The notes: a model not told the origin generated them from the letters alone. DNA of 31,891 nucleotides from Haplomitrium mnioides (GCA_049999725.1 JBNGIS010030528.1:1-31891); one strand, 5' to 3'. Positions 8,563 to 18,643 are shown, counted from the first letter of the stretch. Made by a program: numbers and translations.

Positions 8563-9539
8563 TCGACTACTGTTTGAGAATCAGAAGATACAAGAATCTG
8601 TGATTTCCATTGAGTATACACACAGAAAGTGGATTTGTTTTGTGAAGCAACCTTCATTGATATGTGAAACAAATTCAGTTTTTTCTTCATCGAATGCATA
8701 TCTGATTGAAGATTACTACGTGAGTACTTGTGTGCAACAAGCAGATTGATTCACAGATGAGGAATCAAATTGAAATTTGAAAGAGCATTTATGAGATCAG
8801 AATCAACACATTCCGAAGTTTCTTAATTCTCCACCAAATGGCATGAAATCAACTATGGAGTGAGCGTAGTAGCAAGGCGATCTAGAAATTTTCAAATATG
8901 AGTTGAAATGGTGAAGAATCGGATGAGATTGAACAATTCAAGTTTATGAATATTTGCAGCTACGAAGAACAAAGAGTGAACATTCTTCAACGGAGCGCAA
9001 ATATATCGACGTTTCAGACACATTTGAAAACAAAGCATTCAACGAAGAGTTCCATTTGAGTAGTGAAACAACGCTAAATTGTCATTTCGACATTGACTTA
9101 TTGAAAGTTCGAAATGGTGAAACGCGAAAGTTTGAAATGGTTTTCTGAAGGAGTATTAAAACATTGACATATCAATATTTCAGCAAAAGTTTGATTCATG
9201 CTATTTGGGTAAAACTTGAAAGCCTGAAAGGTTTTTTCTAAATATCCATATTTGTGATTTATTGCTGTTTCAAAAATTTTATTATAAAATATTGAAAGTT
9301 CAAAGTTGAATATTGAGTTAAGTTGAAAGTTCAAAATTGTAAAAGGCTTATTTCGAGGCAAAACTATGATACATCTCTATTTCAACAAAAATTTATAAAA
9401 TTTCGAAAGTTCAAACAAATATTTTGGGTATTTTTGAAAGTTTGAAAAGCTCAAAAGAAGATGACAAAACATCTCCAATTACTGTTTCAGTCATATAATA
9501 AGAAAAAAAAAGAAAAAAATATATAAAACTAATCTAAGC
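8563..9539 (+). other. AT-rich non-coding region
   Basis: There is no recognisable gene here. ORFs of 64-87 codons are low-complexity and overlap repeat sequence. Much of the second half is a GAAAGTTCAAA-rich imperfect array (listed separately). The region lies between the LTR fragment and the primer-binding-site-like sequence, so it may be an extended LTR or leader of F3, or a separate insertion. Confidence 0.45.
9101..9455 (+). repeat. Imperfect array of TTGAAAGTTCRAA motifs
   Basis: TTGAAAGTTCGAA, GCGAAAGTTTGAA, TTGAAAGTTCAAA and TCGAAAGTTCAAA variants recur near 9101, 9125, 9292, 9322, 9402 and 9434. Several are linked to TTTCARCAAAAATTT-like stretches near 9178 and 9380. The core TTGAAAGTTCAA is an interrupted inverted repeat. 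The spacing is irregular, so this looks like a decayed tandem array. Confidence 0.55.
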
Positions 9540-9769
9540 TCGGAGGGAAATCTGCCACTATATTCGAAGTCGACATATTGGAAGGTAACACATGGCAAAA
9601 AGTAGGAAGAGACCAAGGTCAATCCCTCACCCCCATATGTAAGAGTGAGTTGGACCTGGTTTATAAGTAACCATTGGAAGGTGTTAAGAGAATGTGCTAT
9701 ATATACTGCCTACCGTTTATCCCATTGAACTTATGGGACTAAACACAAGTCGTTTGTGAAGCAACGACA
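9540..9769 (+). other. LTR-end-like (U3/R/U5) segment with TATA box upstream of F3
   Basis: TATATATA at 9698-9705 is followed about 70 bp later by a hairpin and a primer-binding-site-like sequence. This segment aligns in pieces with the reverse-strand region 26105-26300: CTTATGGGACTA/CTTATTGGACTA, GTCGTT.GTGAAGC.ACGACAG. It is therefore a repeated 5' end of this family or of an associated one. It does not match the end of the F3 3' LTR, so calling it the F3 5' LTR is uncertain. Confidence 0.45.
9749..9768 (+). other. Hairpin just upstream of the primer-binding-site-like sequence (F3)
   Basis: GTCGTT and AACGAC form a perfect 6-bp stem around the 8-base loop TGTGAAGC, five bases before TGGTATC. 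The R2 copy at 26105-26124 (minus strand) keeps the same stem and nearly the same loop, and its one stem change still allows a G-U pair. It may be a U5-primer-binding-site RNA structure. Confidence 0.55.
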
Positions 9770-9773
9770 GCTG

Positions 9774-9785
9774 TGGTATCGAGCC
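9774..9785 (+). other. Primer-binding-site-like sequence, initiator Met tRNA type
   Basis: TGGTATCGAGCC differs from TGGTATCAGAGCC, the initiator-methionine tRNA primer site of most plant copia elements, by one missing base. It directly follows ACGACAGCTG and marks the start of the internal region. Confidence 0.65.
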
Positions 9786-11340
9786 ACAACTACAAAGCAT
9801 AAGATCTATAACCGAACCTATTAAATCAACCAGACCTACCAGATATTTGCCTAGCTTTCACTAAGTTTTTGCCGAAGCACGATATTGCTTCCAAGCCAAA
9901 TTTGACTAAACCTAGCAGTTCAAAGAGCATGAATTATCTGCTTGTGAAAATTGATATATGCACATCCAATCTATCATATTTTTTGATTTTCGAAGTCACA
10001 GACTTGATCACCAGCTCTTGGCGAGCATTTTAAGCTATCAAGTGAAATTTTTGGTGACAGATTGACTACAAACTAAGTGTTTACATATCTGATTCACACT
10101 AGTTGAACATACTTACATCTATGTTATGTTTTTAACTGCTTAAAAACATAACATATCCAGAGATAAGAAAACCTCATATTGTTTGAAGTCTAATAAAACC
10201 AAAAACTATATTATTGGATTTATAGCTGAACTACAAATAATCTATAGCTACCGTTCTAATTGATCAACCATATAGTTGACTCATATATTCACATCAATAC
10301 ATCAAATTAGATATTTCTGAAACATTGAGAGCATTTATCTCTAATATTTGAATCAGAATATAGCATAAAATCATTTATAATAGATCTATATTTTTGTAAA
10401 ACCACACCAAATTGTTCAATACTCTGTTTTTATTAGAAAAAAACACAAAAACCTGATACTCAGATCAGAATACTAGTGATTTTTTTTTTTTTTTTGGAGA
10501 TATAGTAGATAGTGTGACATTTTACAATAACCATATCTTATTCTCTATATATGAACAAAATTGAGAATAACTATTTGTAAAATTCAGGATATAGAATCTA
10601 GAAAACTTATTCTATACGTAGTATATAATTTTAAACTGATTAGTTGGCTCATAATTTTGAACAAATCAGAGCAGGATAATTGCTACAACTAATCCACAAG
10701 GTTTATAGCTATATACTAGACTATCTAAGTTATTAAACTCACTATTTTTTCAAAACTACAACTTCATATATTTTGATAACATCAGCACAAGTCATTTTTA
10801 TATATTATGGAAATCTTATTCATTTTCATCATCCTACAGCTGCAAGAAGAACAAAGTTCTTATTATAAGATTTTGTTGGTGGTATCAAAACAACTTCAAG
10901 TACCTGCACCAACACACATTTTCAGATTTACAAAGCCAACCCCTTTCCTATAGCAAGAAGAAGAGAGAAGCATATTCTAGAGCAACTCTATTATATATTT
11001 CTTTTACAGCTCTATAAAAATTCAAATAACATAAAGAGACAAAAGCATTATGTCATTTATAAACAAGAACTCTTCTAGTTACTTAATATACAGAATCTTT
11101 AAGAAATCAATTTGATGCTTCTTAAACTTTGTTCATAATCGATAGTGTCATCACTCACACTATATTGAAGTGCAGATCGTTCTTCACAAACATAACGCCC
11201 TCAAGTCAAAATGCGACAACAATTATGGACAATAATCACATAGAAGAAGGACATGGACCAGCCATAATCACAATGCTACAAGGAGCTACATTACATATTA
11301 GGATCTGCTATATGCATTGCACCAAGTGCTACTAGGAATC
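9786..11340 (+). other. Long AT-rich leader of F3; gag and protease not recognisable
   Basis: The first few hundred bases align loosely with the R2 leader on the opposite strand: ACCAGACCTAC, AAACCTARCAGTTC, and the pair TCACCAGCTCTTGGCGA and CCTGGCGATCATTCTGA. After that I see no protein similarity, and the gag region expected from R2 is not detectable. A T16 run lies at 10480-10495. Short ORFs such as 11129-11335 have no recognisable content. The region probably carries deletions that removed gag, protease and the front of integrase. Confidence 0.5.
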
Positions 11341-12310
11341 TCATTAGCTTTAAAGATATAAGAGACAATGGATTCCATATACAACATACAGATGATAGCT
11401 AGGCCCATGCTCATACATACCAAATTACCGGTTTCTGCATGGGGCCACGCTGTATTACATGTTGCATCACTATTAAAATTCAGGCCATCAATATTCAATA
11501 CATTGACACCTCACTAACTTGCCTATGGGACTATTCCCGATGAATCTCATCTACACGTTTTTGGTTGTCAAGTCTTTGTTCTGATTATAGGACTGAAAAG
11601 GACTAAAATGGGTTCTCAAAGACATAAGTGCATCTATGTGGGATATGAATCCCCATCAATCATACGCTATCTGGAGCCATCCACATCGGATGTATTTCAA
11701 GCCAAATTAGCAGATTGCCACTTCTACAAGAATATATTCCCATCATTATTTGAAGATAAAAATTCTTCATTACCGAAAAAGTTAGAATTGGAGAAAATAT
11801 TCACTTTATGGATAGATCAAAGAACAAGACAATGTAAGGATGAAGTCAGAAGACTTCTTCACTTGACTAAAACTTTCAAACAATTTCTCACTCATTTAAT
11901 GAGATTGCAAAGGTAACACGATCACATATTCATGCTATAAATGTACTTGCAAGAATTCATGACATTATTATAACAACAAGTAATCAATTACTAAGGCAAA
12001 AGAGAGGATGTCTTTTAGGCTCAAAAGACTCTCAACCAAGGCAAAGAATTTTGACAAAGAGGACTACATTCTGAGCTGGTTTGCCTATACCACTCTCATC
12101 ATCTATTACACTACCATCTCAACCTACTATCTCTCTTTTAGAGATCCCGGATAATAAAGAAATTTCAATCCACTATATAGACACTGGGATATTATGGCAA
12201 AGAGAAAGTGTTAATATGGATGATAATTTTGCATTCATGATTTCAGAGACTATATCCGATGGACCCCCTAATCTAAGGTCTGTCAAAGAAGCTATGAACA
12301 ATCCCGATTA
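11341..12310 (+). pseudogene. Copia integrase (end of core, C-terminus) and linker, degenerate (F3)
   Basis: The reading enters in the integrase core close to the catalytic glutamate: AATGGATTCCATATACAACA corresponds to NGIAERVIQ, with damaged codons. ARPMLIHTKLPVSAWGHAVLH, then SLLKFRPSIF and HLHVFGCQVFV follow. Codons 11608-11760 give KCIYVGYESPSIIRYLEPST and CHFYKNIFPSLFED. The Ser/Pro-rich linker follows with a frameshift near 11835, then ISIHYIDTGILWQRES and SVKEAMNNPD before a TAG at 12309. The zinc-binding part and the first two core aspartates are missing, so no active integrase could be made. Confidence 0.8.
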
Positions 12311-14040
12311 GATTGAATGGGAAAAGACGATGAATTCTAAATTGGATTCTATGATAAAGAGGAAAGTATTCAGACCTTTAGTCCCCGTACCAACACCCCT
12401 TTAATTGAATATAGGTGGGTTTTCGTGAAAAAGCAAAATGAAAAAGGCAATATTTTCAAATATAAGGCACGCCTTGTAGCTAAGGACTATACACAGATAC
12501 CTGGGAGAGAATATGATCTCACTTATACCTCAGTTATGGATGCTATCACATACCGATTCCTAGTAGGCTTTTCTCTAGGACATGAGCTCATGACAAATCA
12601 GTTGGATGTTAAGACAACATACATATATAGGCTATTAGATACCTAGATCTACATGAAAGCTCTCCCAAAGCTTATAGCTAGGAATATCTATCATATTCAG
12701 GGAGGAGAATGTCTCTAATAGAAAACCATTTAGCCACCTATCTATCTCATTACCATCGACCAATATAAAGCCCAAGAGAGGGAGTTATGAGCTTGGACTT
12801 TTAGTCCATGAGATGTAGTCTAGGAAGAGTGGACCTATAGTCCCTCATGCATCAATCCATGCCTCTGACTAAGGATGGATATGTTGTCCAGATCATGAGA
12901 TCTATTTATAGACTTAAGCAAAGCGGTCGTATATGGTATAAGAGATTTAAAGAGGAGGTGATAGCCATGGGTTTTCACTATGATGACATTACACCAAGTT
13001 TATTCATCAAACATGCTCACAAACAATTTATTATTGTCGCAATTTATATTGATGACATAAAGTTATTTGGTCATCAATCCCTACTTGAGTAGACTATATC
13101 TATGTTTAAGAAAACTTTTGATATGAAGGATACTGGTAAGACCACCTATTGCTTAGGACTACAGTTTGAGTACCTTCACGATGGCATACTAGTCCATCAT
13201 AATACTTATACTAAGAATATCCTAAAGCAATTTAATACGGATAAATCTCATCCAATAACATCACACATGGAGATTAGAACACTTGACAAAGACAAAGATT
13301 TATTCCGTAAAAGAAAAGACATAGAGCCTATCATAGGATCTGCGATACCATATCTCTCTGCTATAGGAGCTCTTATGTTCTTGGCAAATCAAACTCGCCT
13401 AGATATTTCCTTTTCCGTGAACCTACTAGCCAGACATAGTTCACAACCTACTATAAGGCATTGGAATAGTATCAAGCAAATGTTCAAATATTTGCAAGGA
13501 ATCACTGACATGAGGCTTTATTTCCCAAAAAACAATGATCAAATCTTAACTGGTTATGCAGATGCAGGATACCTATCAAATCCTGATGATGCTAAATCCC
13601 AAACCGGATATGTATTCCTATATGGCTCTATAGCTATATCATAGGAGAGTACTAAGCAAACTTTGACTTGCACATCTTCCAACCATGTAGAGATAATAGC
13701 TTTGTTTGAAGCCAGTAGAGAATGCATATATTTGCGTAGGATGTTTTATCATGTTTATATTTCTGGTGGTTTACCTTGTATATCTGAACTTACTATTATC
13801 CATGAGGATAATTTGGCATGTGTGCAGCATATCTCACATGGATTTATTAAAGGAGATTGCATTAAGCATATTGCGCCAAAATTCTTTTTTACACTTGAGA
13901 AACAAGATGACACTATTTCAGTGTAGATGATCGCCAATAAAGATAATATGGCAGATCTATTTATGAACACTTTACCTCCTGCACTATATCAGCAATATTG
14001 TGATCTTATTAGACTACGCCGACTATTCAGACTATTATGA
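12311..14040 (+). pseudogene. Copia reverse transcriptase-RNase H, degenerate (F3)
   Basis: The parts are, in order: WVFVKKQNEKG and ARLVAKDYTQIPGREYDL; the family insertion with several stops (12650-12850); IMRSIYRLKQSGRIWYKRF; the RT active site YIDDIKLFG near 13050; a TAG at 13090-13092; GLQFEYLHDGI; YLSAIGALMFLANQTRLDI; LARHSSQPTIRHWN; and RNase H motifs YADAGYLSNPDDAKSQTGY, SNHVEIIALFEA and HEDNLACVQ. A TAG at 13642-13644 and another at 13924-13926 break it, and LRRLFRLL-stop ends it at 14038-14040. The IYGLKQ glycine is changed to Arg. Confidence 0.9.
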
Positions 14041-14271
14041 TCTTCATCAACATCTTTGATATTTTCTATTTTTTTATATTATAGACGATCCTATTATATA
14101 TTCTGGTAGCATATTATTTTTTCCTGAATCTATATATCTTTTGATCATTTGGCTCATTATCATATTCTTTTATATTTTTATAGCCTATAGCCATATGATT
14201 CATCTCTCTTATCCATCATTTTATATCATGACCTTTTCTATTTCATATTACAAAATCCATGATATGATGAT

Positions 14272-14320
14272 GGTTGTAATCTTTTCCTCGAAGGAGTATG
14301 AGAGGTTTTTAATGAAGCAA
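14272..14320 (+). other. Conserved non-coding block of the copia family (F3 copy)
   Basis: GGTTGTAATCTTTTCCTCG, AAGGAGTATGAGAGG and TTTTTAATGAAGCAAC match the F2 block at 7946-7995 with few changes. Confidence 0.7.
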
Positions 14321-14429
14321 CATCATTATTTCTTTATATGAATGCTATTGTTTGAGTTGGAGTTATTCTTTTTATATCTATCTCTCACTTTATGTTATGA
14401 TTGTTTATAACATTCGCCATGTTATAACC

Positions 14430-14438
14430 AAAGGAGAG
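14430..14438 (+). other. Polypurine tract of F3
   Basis: AAAGGAGAG sits directly before the LTR start TGTTATGATA, preceded by the family phrase CATGTTATAACC. Confidence 0.75.
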
Positions 14439-14691
14439 TGTTATGATATATAGAGTAACATAAAACTAGTATTAGAAGATACTTTACCTAATTTATAATT
14501 AGGCTATTAATCTACCATTAGTGAGTAGATTAAGTTAATACTAATCCTAGATACAAACATTACACTGTATGATGATTACTATTGAGAGATGTTGATATAT
14601 GATATGAGAGAGGAGAGGAGAAGGATTGCACACTATACCTTTGAGTTATTGAGCCACATATTGTATTGTCTATTACAATAATTATTCAACA
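14439..14691 (+). repeat. 3' LTR of F3
   Basis: These 253 bp run from TGTTATGATATATAGAGTAA to TTATTCAACA. The length equals that of the R1.5 LTR on the other strand, and the interior matches the family. It is followed by ACTAG and then by what looks like the edge of the reverse-oriented R1 LTR. Confidence 0.85.
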
Positions 14692-14696
14692 ACTAG

Positions 14697-14709
14697 ATAT
14701 ATTATAACA
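14697..14709 (-). repeat. First 13 bases of the R1 3' LTR, cut by F3
   Basis: On the minus strand this reads TGTTATAATATAT. With the next five bases (CTAGT) it gives TGTTATAATATATCTAGT, matching the F2 LTR start TGTTAGAATACATTTAGT at 15 of 18 bases. It directly follows the R1 polypurine-like AAAAAAGAAG. F3 therefore appears to sit inside this LTR, with ACTAG (14692-14696) as the likely duplicated target site. Confidence 0.6.
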
Positions 14710-14820
14710 CTTCTTTTTTGTTATAACATGGGGAATATTGTAACTACACATAAGATAAATGCAAAACCTATAATAAAATATCACCAACACTACAAAAGAA
14801 AACCATATGAAGTATAAAAT

Positions 14821-14907
14821 TGTTGCCCTATTAAAACCTTCTCATACTTCTCTCATACTCTTCTCATACTCCTCTCATGCTCCTACAAGTTAAAGAGTAC
14901 AACCACC
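14821..14907 (-). other. Conserved non-coding block of the copia family (R1 copy), expanded
   Basis: On the minus strand GGTTGTACTCTTTAACTTG starts the block and AAGGTTTTAATAGGGCAACA ends it, as in the other copies. Between them an 11-bp unit has been multiplied to four copies (14841-14884), making this block nearly twice as long as in F2. Confidence 0.65.
14841..14884 (-). repeat. Four tandem 11-bp units inside the R1 conserved block
   Basis: On the plus strand the units are CTCATACTTCT, CTCATACTCTT, CTCATACTCCT and CTCATGCTCCT: exactly four consecutive 11-mers with one to three differences. The other family copies have a single CTCATAC unit here. Confidence 0.85.
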
Positions 14908-15106
14908 ATTTATAAATAGATATGTATGTCATAAAGTGACCAAATATATAGAAGAAATAATAAGAAAGTTGGCAATAAGCCAAATAGATAACCAAAAATA
15001 ATAATCATATCATGCTTAGAAAAAACGCCATGAGCAGAACATATAACAAAGATATATCATAGATAAAAATGATAACGTCGACCAGAATGAAATAATAGTC
15101 GACATA

Positions 15107-16200
15107 ATAGTAATGTTGATAATCTCTGTAGACCAAGAGAATGACAAAAATGTTGGCGCACTGCCAGAGGTAAAGCCTTTGTAAAAATATCATAAATGTT
15201 CTCTTTATCAGAGATAACCTGCACAGAAATAATGTCATCTTACTGCTCATCGATGAAGAAAAAATTTTGTGCAATGTGTTTAATTCAGTCTCCTTTAATC
15301 AAACCCTATGAAACCTGTTGTACACTTTCCAAGTTATCCTCAAAAATTACACTCGGGTCGGATGTACAAGGTAAGACACAATGTAAATAAACATGATCAA
15401 GCATCTTTCGTAGGTATAAGCCTTCCTTACTAGCTTCATACAAAGCTATAATCTCTGCATAGTTTGAGGACGTACAAGTCAAAGTTTGCTTTGTACTTTT
15501 CCATGATATAGTTGTAGAACCATATATAAATGCATAATCGGTTTGGGATTTAGCATCATCAAGATCCAAAAGATATCATGCATCCGCATATCTGGTAAGG
15601 ATTTGATCAGTATTATTTGGGACAAATAGTTCCATGTCGATTGTGTCTTGTAAGTATCTAAAATATGCTTAATCCCATTCCAATGTCTTATAGTAGGTTG
15701 TGAACTATATCTTGCAAGCAAGTTCACGGCAAAGGAAATATCAAGGCATGTTTGATTAGCAAGATACATAAGAGCTCCTATAGCGGAGAGATATGGTATC
15801 TCAAGTCCAAGGATTGGCTCTATGTCTTTCCGATTTTAGAAAATATATTTTTCTCTATCCAATGTTCTTATCTCCATAGGTGATGTTACTGGATGAGATT
15901 TATCCATATTAAATTGTTTAGGATTTTCTTAGTGTAAGTACTATGATGCATCAATATACCATTATCGAGGTACTCAAATTGTATTCCTAAACAATACTTG
16001 GTCTTACCAATATCCTTCATATCAAAATTTTTCTTAAGCATAGAAATAGTATGCTCAAGTAAGGATTGGTGACCAAAAAGGTTTATATCATCAATATATA
16101 ATGCGACAATTATAAATTCTTTATCAACATTCTTGATGAATAAACTTGGTGCAATGTCATCAAATTGAAAACCCGTGGTTATGATCTCCTCATGAAATCT
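15107..16200 (-). pseudogene. Copia reverse transcriptase (active-site part) and RNase H, degenerate (R1)
   Basis: Read on the minus strand: FDDIAPSLFIKNVDKEF, the RT active site ALYIDDINLFG (about 16090-16115), SMLKKNFDMKDIGKTKYCLG and MHHSTYTKKIL. A frameshift follows near 15915, and RNase H pieces appear in other frames: YLANQTCLDISFAVNLL (15700-15769), LDDAKSQTDYAF, SSNYAEIIALYEASKEGLYLRKM (15400-15480) and KALPLAVRQHFCHSLGLQRL near 15115-15185. The usual stop after LSTLL is not kept. Many frameshifts make this one of the most decayed copies. Confidence 0.85.
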
Positions 16201-17290
16201 ATGATACCATATTTGACCACTTTATTTAAGTCCATAAATAGATCGAAGGATCTGGATTGCATATCCATCCTTGGCCAGAGGCATGGATTGATCCATAGGA
16301 GGACAATAGGTCTTTTCTCCCTAGACTACATCTCATTTATTATAGGTTCTAACCCATTACTACCACCATTGGGTTTAATGATGGTCGATGGTAAAGAGGT
16401 AGATAGGTCGCTAAATGGTTTACACTTAGTGACATTCTCTCCCTGAATATGATGGATATTCCTTGCTATAAGCTTTGGAGGAGCTTTCATATAGATCTAG
16501 GTATCTAATAGCCCGTATAGGTATGCTGTCACAACATCCATCTGATGTGTAATGAGCTCATGTCCTAGGGAAAAGCCTACTATAAATCGGTATGTGATAG
16601 CATCCATAATTGGGGCGTATGTAAGATCAAAGTCTCTCACAAGTGTTTGTGTATGACCTTTAGTACAAGGCGTGCTCTATATCTGACAATTTTGTCTTTT
16701 TCATTTCATTTTTTCACAAAGATCCACTTATATCTGATTAAATGAGCATCAGAGAGAACATAGACTAAAGGTCCAAATACCTTCCTTTGTATTATGGAAT
16801 CAAGTTTTGAATCCATTTTCTTTCTCCTTTCTATCTAATCAGAGTTGTCCATAGCTTCTTTGACGGATCTGAGATCAAGTGGTATCTTAAGATATAGTTT
16901 GTGAAACTAGGAATATGAAATGGTCATCGATATCTACACTCTTTCTTTGCCATATAACCAATGTATCCATATAGTGGATTAAGATCTCTTGATTATCATG
17001 GTACTCTAATAGAGAGATAGTCAGCTAAGATAGTAAAGGTGTAGATGATGATGCTTTTAGCACATCAACTAAGAATGTAGTTCTCTTCATCGAAGTTTTT
17101 TGCTGAGGTTGAGAGTTTTTTGAGCCAAGAGGGCTTCCTCTCTTTTGCCTTGTTACTTGGTCAACTTCTGGTTTAGAAATATCCTGCATTCTTGCAAGAA
17201 TATTCACTGCAGGTATATGTGATCTTGTTTCCTTTGCAATTTCATTAAATGAATTTGACAATTGTTCAACTATTTTAGCCAAGTGAAGAA
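16201..17290 (-). pseudogene. Copia RT N-terminal part and linker, degenerate (R1)
   Basis: The minus strand holds the Ser/Thr-rich linker (ITRQKRGSPLGSK-like at 17025-17282), a degraded ISIHY/DT block near 16970, pieces of KKNEKDKIVRYRA, the HELITHQMDVVTAYLYGLLDT region near 16510-16570, and MKAPPKLIARNIHHIQGENVT near 16440-16500. The family insertion up to the IYGLKQ motif near 16220 follows. Stops occur in every frame. The order of parts is the same as in F2 and R2. Confidence 0.75.
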
Positions 17291-18643
17291 GTCTCTTGAC
17301 TTCATCCTCACCATGCCTTGCTCTTTGATCTATCTATATAGTGGATATGTTCTCCCATTGGAGTTTTTTTTGGTAATGAAGAATTTTTATCTTCAAAAAG
17401 AGATGGAAATATATCTTGGTAGAAATGACAATCGACTAATCTGGCTTGAAAAACATCAGCTGTAGATGGTTCTAGATAGCATATAGTAGAAAGGGAATCA
17501 TATCCCATATAGATGCTTTTTTTACTTTGAGGTCCCATCTTAGTTCTCTTCGGTCTCATAATTGGAACTAAGACTTGACAACCGAAAACTCGTAAGTGAG
17601 ATAAGTCTAATATATGACCATATGCAAGTTGGTGAGGTGACAATCAATTAAATATTGATGGCCTATATTTTAATAATGATCCAGCATGTAGCACTGCATG
17701 GCCTTATGCAAAAACCGATAAATTGGTCTACATTAACATGGGCCTAGCAATCGTTTGAATATTCTGTATTACTCATTCAACTATTCCATTTTGGCGCATA
17801 TCCATTTTGAAAATGGATATACGCCACAGATTATTTGGCACCTATACCCATAGACATGCAAAATTCATCAAATGTTTTTCATATAAATTGTCTCGCATTG
17901 TCAACTCGTAGGACTTTTATTAGACTTTCTAGAAATTGAACTTTCAATTTCAGAATGTGTGCCAATATACTCGAGAAGACTTAATTACGGGTTGAGAGTA
18001 ATGATACTTGTGACCATTTAGTGGAAGCACAGATTATCACTAGAAAGTACCATGCAAAAGTCATCAAATGTTTTTCATATAAATTGTCTCGCATTGTCAA
18101 CTCGTAGGACTTTTATTAGACTTTCTGGAAATTGAACTTTCAATTTCAGAATGTGTGCCAATATCCTCGGGAAGACTTAACTATGGGTTGAGAGTAATGA
18201 TACTTGTGACCATTTAGTGGAAGCACATATTATCACCAGAAAGTACCGAAAAGGTCTACTGGGTGGGTAGATATGACCACAAACATCTACATATATTCTC
18301 TCAAGGAATTTTGGAATTTCCATAATTGTCTTGGAAATCGCTGGACGTAAGGTTAGTTTGCCTTTAGAACAATGTATACATGGTCTTTCAATCATAGATG
18401 GCTTTATGCTTGGAGGAGTAGATCGAGTCACTTTTTGAATGTTTCGAAACATTGTGGTGTCTGGATGTCCTAAGCGATTGGCCATATGATAGTATGATTG
18501 ATTGTTTGCGCATGAGTATGAAAGTTTTGTATTTGCGTGATATAAAAACCAAGAGGGTATGCAAATAGAGTTTCTTTTATTTTAGATCCTTTAAGAGTGT
18601 GCTTTAACAAATACAACACTTTCTTGTTTTTACAAGTGCTAGT
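17291..18643 (-). pseudogene. Copia integrase, degenerate, with internal tandem duplication (R1)
   Basis: Read on the minus strand, the N-terminal piece has KETLFAYPLGFYITQIQNFH, RLGHPDTTMFRNIQK and CIHCSKGKL (the HHCC zinc-binding part), then IYVDVCGHI with the first core aspartate and IICASTKWSQVSLLST. A 196-bp direct duplication follows (17856-18248). Next come the NGIVE region near 17790, a damaged WGHAVLHAGSLLKYRPSI segment, and HQLAYGHILDLSHLRVFGCQ, SIYMGYDSLSTICYLEPST and FPSLFEDKNSSLPKK (17308-17643). The first residues abut the R1.5 LTR, so the protease is not present. Confidence 0.85.
17856..18248 (-). repeat. 196-bp tandem duplication inside R1 integrase
   Basis: 17856-18051 and 18052-18248 are the same sequence with few differences, both beginning ATGCAAAA.TCATCAAATG and ending AGTACC. 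The second copy has one extra A near its end. R2 has a single copy of this segment. A duplication of 196 bases shifts the reading frame. Confidence 0.95.

Larger units (their letters stand above)
8397..14691 (+). mobile_element. Ty1/copia element F3, internally deleted, with 3' LTR
   Basis: This is the provisional span from the LTR fragment at 8397 through the leader, integrase remnant, RT, RNase H, polypurine tract and 3' LTR. The two LTR pieces are about 93% identical over 166 bp. The segment 8563-9769 does not fit a simple LTR-primer-site junction, so the left boundary is tentative. Frameshifts and stops are numerous and the copy is inactive. Confidence 0.6.
14697..18643 (-). mobile_element. 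Ty1/copia element R1, 5' part missing, interrupted by R1.5
   Basis: The reverse-strand copy runs from the protease/integrase spacer (18643) to RNase H (about 15107), a 3' non-coding tail and the start of its LTR at 14709. Its right side is cut by the R1.5 LTR. It carries a 196-bp tandem duplication in integrase and many stops, so it is inactive. Confidence 0.8.

Noticed and set aside
8954-9361. ORFs of 64 and 87 codons in the GAAAGTT array
   Set aside because: They are translations of the repeat; no similarity.
11129-11335. 68-codon ORF with CYMHCTKCY, a possible zinc knuckle
   Set aside because: The cysteine spacing does not fit CX2CX4HX4C and the region is degenerate leader/integrase DNA.
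13706-13970. Overlapping ORFs on both strands under F3 RNase H
   Set aside because: Shadows of the RNase H frame.
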